A program made the translations under genes and the position numbers. Positions 58,593-64,000 of a stretch of 64,000 nucleotides of DNA are shown here, piece after piece. Below the pieces are notes generated by a model. The model made no database searches. It worked only from the letters and a program-made list of their open reading frames with translations, and was not told the origin of the DNA. Location: positions 124,001 to 188,000 of the forward strand of contig JAOBSW010000626.1 in assembly GCA_026214975.1 (NCBI GenBank). Direction: 5' to 3'. This DNA is from Gentiana macrophylla (taxonomy: Eukaryota > Streptophyta > Magnoliopsida > Gentianales > Gentianaceae). Every line of letters starts with the position of its first letter. The first letter of the stretch is position 1.

Positions 58593-59193
58593 GTTAGAAG
58601 GCCTTTCTTAATGTTTATTTATTACAGAGGATTTGTTTTAATGGTTGGTTTTACAGAAACTGCAAGAGGAGCTAGCGCATAACCCTGGATCTCATCCTTT
58701 TGATGAGGTATTGTCCATTTTTCTAACCTTTGCTTTTGCGTCACTGATTTTAGGGTTATATGTTTTGCTATGTCTTGTGACCTTGTCATGTTTTAGTTTC
58801 TCCAATTTTAACAGCTCTTTGTCGCAGTGTTTTATCGTTGTTTGTGACGGGGATTGATTTTGTTAGGTCCTTGCTTTATGTGATCATCCAGCCATTTTGG
58901 ACAAAAGTGAGACACAAGGGTTATTCAGGTTCAGCATCTCATTTGCTTAACTGCTCTTTGAATACATTTTGTGTTTGCTTGCATGATATCATAGGCTATA
59001 ACTTAGAAAAGTAAATTATCCACCTGATTGTGAACATTCTAATAATCTAGAAAGATCAGACAATTTTGTTTGTAATGTCATCTCAACTGCGCTATAGAAT
59101 TTACATTTGGTATCTTGCAACTTAAAATGTCTTGCTAACAAAGCTCGAATCTGTTTTTTCCCTTTCTTTCTTTACATTTGGTATATGGCAAAC

Positions 59194-59363
59194 AATGGCA
59201 TGCTTTTTCTGTTCAAGTACCCATATAAGCATCGGTTTTCGTGCCTATATTGATTGTGTCCTTTATCACGTCTCTTACAATGGCATGCCTTTTCTATTCA
59301 AGTACCGTTATAAGCATCGGTTTTCGTGCCTGTATTGATTGTGTCCTTTATCACGTCTCTTAC
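59194..59363 (+). repeat. 85-bp tandem duplication in an intron
   Basis: 59,194-59,278 and 59,279-59,363 are near-identical (a few substitutions), between the exons ending at 58,928 and starting at 59,451. Confidence 0.85.
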
Positions 59364-59421
59364 TTCCATATTATCTTGTATTGTCTAATTAATGAAAGGG
59401 GTTAGATCTTTGCTGTGTTAA

Positions 59422-59559
<138 letters not shown>

Positions 59560-59606
59560 TAATATTAAGACAGTGTTCCTGAGTTTGATCTGCTACATGA
59601 AACTAG

Positions 59607-59997
<391 letters not shown>

Positions 59998-60118
59998 TAA
60001 TTCACTCCTTATCATGGAGTGGATTGAGTTTTTCATTTAGCTATTGCTTTTGTAAAGTATATTCTTGTGTGGTCCTTACTGATTTGCAATCAATTCAATT
60101 CTATTAAATGAGTCTTAG

Positions 60119-60286
<168 letters not shown>

Positions 60287-60610
60287 TGAATAGTTGCTGA
60301 TGATTTGTTATATGTAGTGAAATGGTACTTCCACAGAAATATCTTGATAAAAGTTGCACTTGCAATTTGGTTGTTGCAGCAAGATGATCTAATCGTTCCA
60401 CTCGACTCTTCATATATTTTCTCCCCTATGTAATTGTTTTGGTCTATTCTCTTTTATGAACGTGCAAACTATTTCTCTAGGTCCTGGCTGAAGGCATCAA
60501 CGTGAGATCGTGGAGTTCTGCAAGAAGGAAGGCCTTGTTCTTCTGGCAGATGAGGTGATTAAATGCTGGATATTTAGTCCTACTGGTTGTTTGTTTTTTG
60601 TATTTTTCCG

Positions 60611-60956
60611 GAGCTTCAATTAGAAGTAGTTTGTGAGAAACTGCCTAGCAACGTTTGCGCTTTCTTGATCGCGTCGTCCGGGAAGAGGTATTTGTTGGAG
60701 AAAAACTACGTACCCAAAAAGGATGATGCACAAGCAGAGTATCAATGCACGACGTCGGAAGTGGTGGTGGAGAGGATGGCTGACCATATTGAGACAGATG
60801 AGTGCGTCAATGCATGCGGTGTTGACAGAAACACCGCCGGAATCTCCTCCGACGCCTTCTTTGAACCAAACTTTGCCCCCAAGCTTTGCTCTCCTGATTG
60901 TTATCAGAATTGTCTTAACATTGTTGATCTTTATTTCAATTTGGCTGCTGCTGAAG
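60611..60956 (+). pseudogene. PAR1: PAR1 protein (photoassimilate-responsive) exon
   Basis: An open stretch without stops matches the plant PAR1 family: [74 protein letters not shown] and YFNLAAAEG, then a GT donor at 60,957. PAR1 proteins are small Cys-rich secreted proteins of unclear function. The signal-peptide exon is missing. The Cys normally following GKR is Tyr here. It starts only ~56 bp after the last aminotransferase exon and on the same strand, with no typical AG acceptor (CCGGAG). So a transcript could fuse the two fragments. The continuation exon is not found downstream. Confidence 0.8.
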
Positions 60957-63019
60957 GTATTTTATTATAATAATTTTAAGGTTGTATAATTTCTCTATGA
61001 TGCACGGACACGTACTCCATAAGGTCAGCGAGCGTGGACACGCGGCCGGACATGCCAGCCGGTCGAATTTGAATTTTAAAAACTTGGACGAGAAATGCTA
61101 CGACTACAACGAAAATACACATTTAATTGTCACAACGGTGATCTATATCATTGATTTTTAATGGTGTAGATCACCTTTGTGACAATTGATTGTGTAATTT
61201 CGTTGTGTCTGTATCATTCTTCAATTTGGAAATGGTGTCCGGAAACCTGAACATTTTTTCTTCAGATGTTAGACACTATTACCAGATTTTGGACACCAAT
61301 CAATTCAAAACGACCCAATTTAGTTCAAAAAATTTCTACTCAAGTCAAATCTGGTCTCATCTGGACCAAATGAAACACCCCATTCATATTGTGCTTATAG
61401 TTTTCTATAATTACATTTTAATCTCTATATATTTAATATTTACATTTTAACCCTATATTGTGTTACTGGATACGAATAATGATAAAGTGGTTAAATATAC
61501 AGGAGTATTTTTGCCTACTTTGTGTGAGAGCCAGAACAACAACAACAATCATCATCGTACGATGTAGCGCTGCTTGAAGCATACAACAACCAAGAAAACA
61601 AATCAGAAGAACTGTAGTTTCCCCTGTATATGTCTCGTGTTCAGGTATCTCCTGTGGTCTTTAATCTGTACTATTATTTATGTGTGCTTTTCAGATTTTT
61701 TATCTGATAATGATTACTGCTGAAATTGAAAATATGTTACATATTTGTTTCTTAACGGTAGTTCTTTATGCCAAGTCATTCATAATGCAGTCTTACTTCT
61801 TGGGTGGGTTCCTTCATATTCTTTTGGATGTCTTTTTCCTCCAAAATTTTTACTTTTTTTTTTTGTTTTCACTCTTTTTCTTTCAAAGATATTACACATT
61901 TTCCTCTTTAAGCATGTCTTTTTTATTTGTCTGTTTGGGCTGTTTTCATGGCGTTGACATCTTATTTGTGGTCGTTTGTGCCAATCCATTGATAATGCCT
62001 CGGCTGCAGAGGATTTCCTTAAACGATCTTCAATTCACAGTTTTGTCATCTTGATTCCATTCCTGATACGAGGACAAGATTGAAGAGATGGAGGATGCAG
62101 CTCTCCTAAAAATCTGAAGGCTACGACGCCGGTAGTGTGCAACCAATACCAACCATCATGGTGAAAAAGCTACTTGAGCAGTTCGAATCATCATTTTGGC
62201 AAGCTTCCTTCCCCTGCATCTTAGATTACACCATTCTATGTTTGTTGAGGTTTTCGTTTTCATGTTCACATCCATTTTCTTTTTCAGATTCGTTCTCTCA
62301 TACTGTTTTCTTGGCCTAAATAATAAGCAGGAGAAGAAACACAGATGGAGGTAAAGCTTGATATTCATTTTTTCCTTACACAGCTTAGTTAACCACAGAT
62401 TTTCAAAGCCTAGACAATTTTTTTGATTGATTTTCAAAGCCTAGAGATTTTCCATTATCGTATAGAAAGTATATACACCATGGCTCATTGATGGACGTTA
62501 CAATTTCAAAGACCTTAGCATAGATGGCACTCTGGTTCACAATCTTTAGTTTATTTGCTAGGAAGTTTTTCAATGAAATAGTTGCGAGTTGTATGTCCTC
62601 ATGTTACATATGCTTCCAATGAAATTGTGATTTTCCATTGCTTAGATTTAGGTGGATTTGTGTCATTGTTGGCAAGTTCTGTAAGCAATTCGTGTTAGCT
62701 TGGATATTCTGCATCTGGATGCACATTTCTTTTATTTTCTCTGTTTGCATATTTCTTAAGAACTAGAGCTAGCGATTGTTTTGGCATGTTATTTTCTGCT
62801 AAAAATCACTTTTGACTTGAATATCACAGCAAATGAAAATGGTGAATACACCTGGATGGAATAAGATTGCAAGTCTGTAACTATGTTATTAAAAAAACCG
62901 ATAGAAAACATTATGATTGGAAAACTCTCCATTTTGATCTTAGCTCTTCCCTGTACATGGCATCCTTGCTACATTGTACATAAAACCACTAACATAACAC
63001 CTACGGATACCAAACCAAA
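60957..63019. other. Unassigned sequence within a probable Helitron
   Basis: Apart from the MITE (61,094-61,217), I see no gene. ORFs at 61,680-62,054 and 62,137-62,319 are hydrophobic low-complexity frames in T-rich DNA. A phrase KIEEMEDAALLKI near 62,075 may be an exon scrap of an unknown gene. Confidence 0.35.
61094..61217. mobile_element. Fold-back MITE
   Basis: About 124 bp whose two halves are inverted copies. The left arm begins AATGCTACGACTACAACGA. The complement of the right arm begins ATGATACAGACACAACGA. Both contain AATTGTCACAA(C/A)GGTGATCTA. The loop is only about 10 bp. I could not fix a target duplication. Confidence 0.75.
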
Positions 63020-63041
63020 CAACATAGTACCACCGACGGAC

Positions 63042-63068
63042 GTGTGCAACGCACACTGGTTGCAACTA

Positions 63069-63069
<1 letters not shown>
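63042..63069 (+). mobile_element. Helitron-like 3' terminus
   Basis: A 6-bp stem hairpin (GTGTGC, loop AAC, GCACAC; 63,042-63,056) is followed 9 bp later by CTAG (63,066-63,069) and then T. This fits Helitron ends (hairpin about 10 bp before CTRR, insertion between A and T). The fragments of AlaAT and PAR1 lie upstream on the same strand, as captured genes often do in Helitrons. I did not find a convincing 5' TC end. Confidence 0.6.

Positions 63070-63107
<38 letters not shown>
63070..63107 (+). repeat. (AT)n microsatellite
   Basis: A TA run directly after the CTAG terminus. It is a plausible AT target for Helitron insertion. Confidence 0.9.
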
Positions 63108-63110
<3 letters not shown>

Positions 63111-63320
63111 ACCTTAGTAGTACTAATAAATATGCTAAAATAGGAGACGACGACGACGAAAGGACGTGGTTGCCACCGCTGCCTTCTCCAATACCTAGCT
63201 TCGCGTGTGTACTCCCACTAACTTTTACCACCGCCTGAGAAAAGCCTTGAACCTTCCATTCCTTATCTCACACAGCCCCCCCCCAATTGCATCGTTCTCA
63301 AACTCTCTTTAGCTAGCTAG
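63108..63320 (+). promoter_or_regulatory. Probable promoter and 5' leader of the next gene
   Basis: CT-rich, with a C8-9 run near 63,280, GACGAC repeats near 63,146, and AGCTAGCTAG just before the ATG at 63,321. No clear TATA box. Confidence 0.35.
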
Positions 63321-63635
63321 ATGGCTCTCTCCAACCCCGCGGCACCTCCTCATTTCATCCTTCAGGACGCCACCATCTTCAATTTCAACGTCTCCGCCCC
63401 TTACGTCCTCTCCGCCACCATCCAGATCATTATCTACTCTCATAATCCCAAGTCAAATGGTATTAACCATGTGACAGTCCATGTTACTCCGAGGATTGCT
63501 GCTGAAAAAGTTGAAGAAACCAACTCCAATGGGGATGATGAAAATGGCCTCGAGAAGCAAGATGTACTAGGTATAAAGAGCATTAATTTTAACAGCGGTT
63601 TGCCTGACTCAAAGCTCCAAAACCGGAGTCCCTAA
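63321..63635 (+). CDS. NHL/LEA-2-like ORF, chimeric or truncated
   Basis: 104 codons from ATG 63,321. Residues about 10-43 (PPHFILQDATIFNFNVSAPY then LSATIQIIIYSHNPKS) match the start of the LEA-2 domain of NDR1/HIN1-like proteins, which are membrane-anchored and linked to defence. The usual N-terminal membrane segment is absent. The match stops after SHNPKSNG, and the remainder (VTVHVTPRIAAEKVEET, then acidic) is unrelated to the family and unrecognised. It may be an exon junction with an unrecognised donor, or a fusion. The stop is at 63,633. Confidence 0.5.
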   Translation: MALSNPAAPPHFILQDATIFNFNVSAPYVLSATIQIIIYSHNPKSNGINHVTVHVTPRIAAEKVEETNSNGDDENGLEKQDVLGIKSINFNSGLPDSKLQNRSP

Positions 63636-64000
63636 AATCAGTAGAAAATAAGCAAATATCAGTTTTTTAAGCCTGCTCTTGGATCTGTTTTTGCAGGAGC
63701 TTTGTTGTGAAGTTCGGTTGCCCGGTGCCTTTTGCAACAGAGAAGGAGCATTCAGGTGCAACTATAAATGGTGGCATGAAGCTTGTGGATTCATTTAATC
63801 TTTTGGTATTAATCTTGCTAGGCCTTGATGAAATACGCAACAGACGCCATGAAGGAGTCACGCATATACAATTTTCTTGCCTCTGTATGTACTGCATCTC
63901 TATATCAAAGCTAGATCTTGTTGCTATATAGATGTATATATTCATCTGCTAAACTAGAGTATTAATTACTGATTTATCCTTGCAGTTCAATGCATTGCAA
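63636..64000 (+). other. Possible further exons, unrecognised
   Basis: After a TTTTTGCAG at about 63,697 there is an open frame. Another frame reads MKYATDAMKESRIYNFLAS up to a GTATGT donor near 63,890. A TCCTTGCAG acceptor near 63,985 precedes FNALQ at the window edge. The splice-like borders suggest a real gene continuing to the right, but I do not recognise it. Confidence 0.35.

Noticed and set aside
61680..62054. 124-codon hydrophobic ORF, possible membrane protein
   Set aside because: T-rich DNA gives Phe/Leu-rich frames; no motif, no splice context, and an overlapping ORF of similar quality exists.

Overview
This window is nuclear DNA from a flowering plant. The evidence is AT-rich intergenic sequence, GT-AG introns, nested Ty3/gypsy, Ty1/copia, CACTA, Mutator-like and Helitron remains, and fragments of typical plant genes (ACD11, HIPL, alanine aminotransferase, PAR1, NHL/LEA-2). 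It looks eudicot, but I cannot name the species. No complete, clearly functional host gene is visible. All calls come from reading translations and comparing copies by eye.

Layout. (1) 1-30.4 kb is a tangle of minus-strand Ty3/gypsy chromovirus-like elements. Three LTR types share a core of about 0.85 kb but differ on both sides. Type 1 flanks a gag-pol element (22.59-30.44 kb) whose pol is mostly deleted; a second pol end lies at 2.9-3.8 kb. Type 2 forms a head-to-tail LTR-internal-LTR-internal-LTR array with a non-coding internal region (14-22.6 kb). Type 3 occurs at 3.8-11.6 kb, partly as a 1.4-kb inverted repeat. (2) 30.4-36.9 kb holds a viroplasmin/GRF-type ORF, a decayed CACTA transposase and unassigned sequence. 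(3) 37-39.1 kb is an Athila/Tat-like LTR with a protease fragment. (4) 40-49.8 kb is the 3' end of a Sirevirus-like copia element. (5) 49.9-57.2 kb is a copia-type LTR end joined to a gypsy pol pseudogene and its 3' LTR.

The most notable structures are two Mutator-like elements of about 4.1-4.2 kb. One (45,569-49,781) sits in the Sirevirus LTR with a perfect 10-bp target duplication. The other (52,823-56,917) lies in opposite orientation at the TATA box of the gypsy LTR. Both have the same plan: a terminal inverted repeat, a captured plant gene fragment reading inward immediately after it (ACD11 exon 1 in one, a HIPL exon in the other), filler, a large array of the same 16-bp GC-rich minisatellite, then the other terminal repeat. 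Neither encodes a visible transposase. They look like a Pack-MULE-type family with a characteristic minisatellite.

(6) 58-64 kb contains an alanine aminotransferase pseudogene (one exon missing, a nonsense codon, a 1-bp frameshift). It is followed on the same strand by a PAR1 exon, a fold-back MITE and a Helitron-like 3' terminus at 63,069, which suggests a Helitron carrying gene fragments. A chimeric NHL-like ORF starts at 63,321.

Caution: many differences between near-identical repeat copies fall at CAG/CTG sites. This looks more like base-calling error at methylated CHG sites than mutation, so some frameshifts and motif losses in the repeats may be artefacts.
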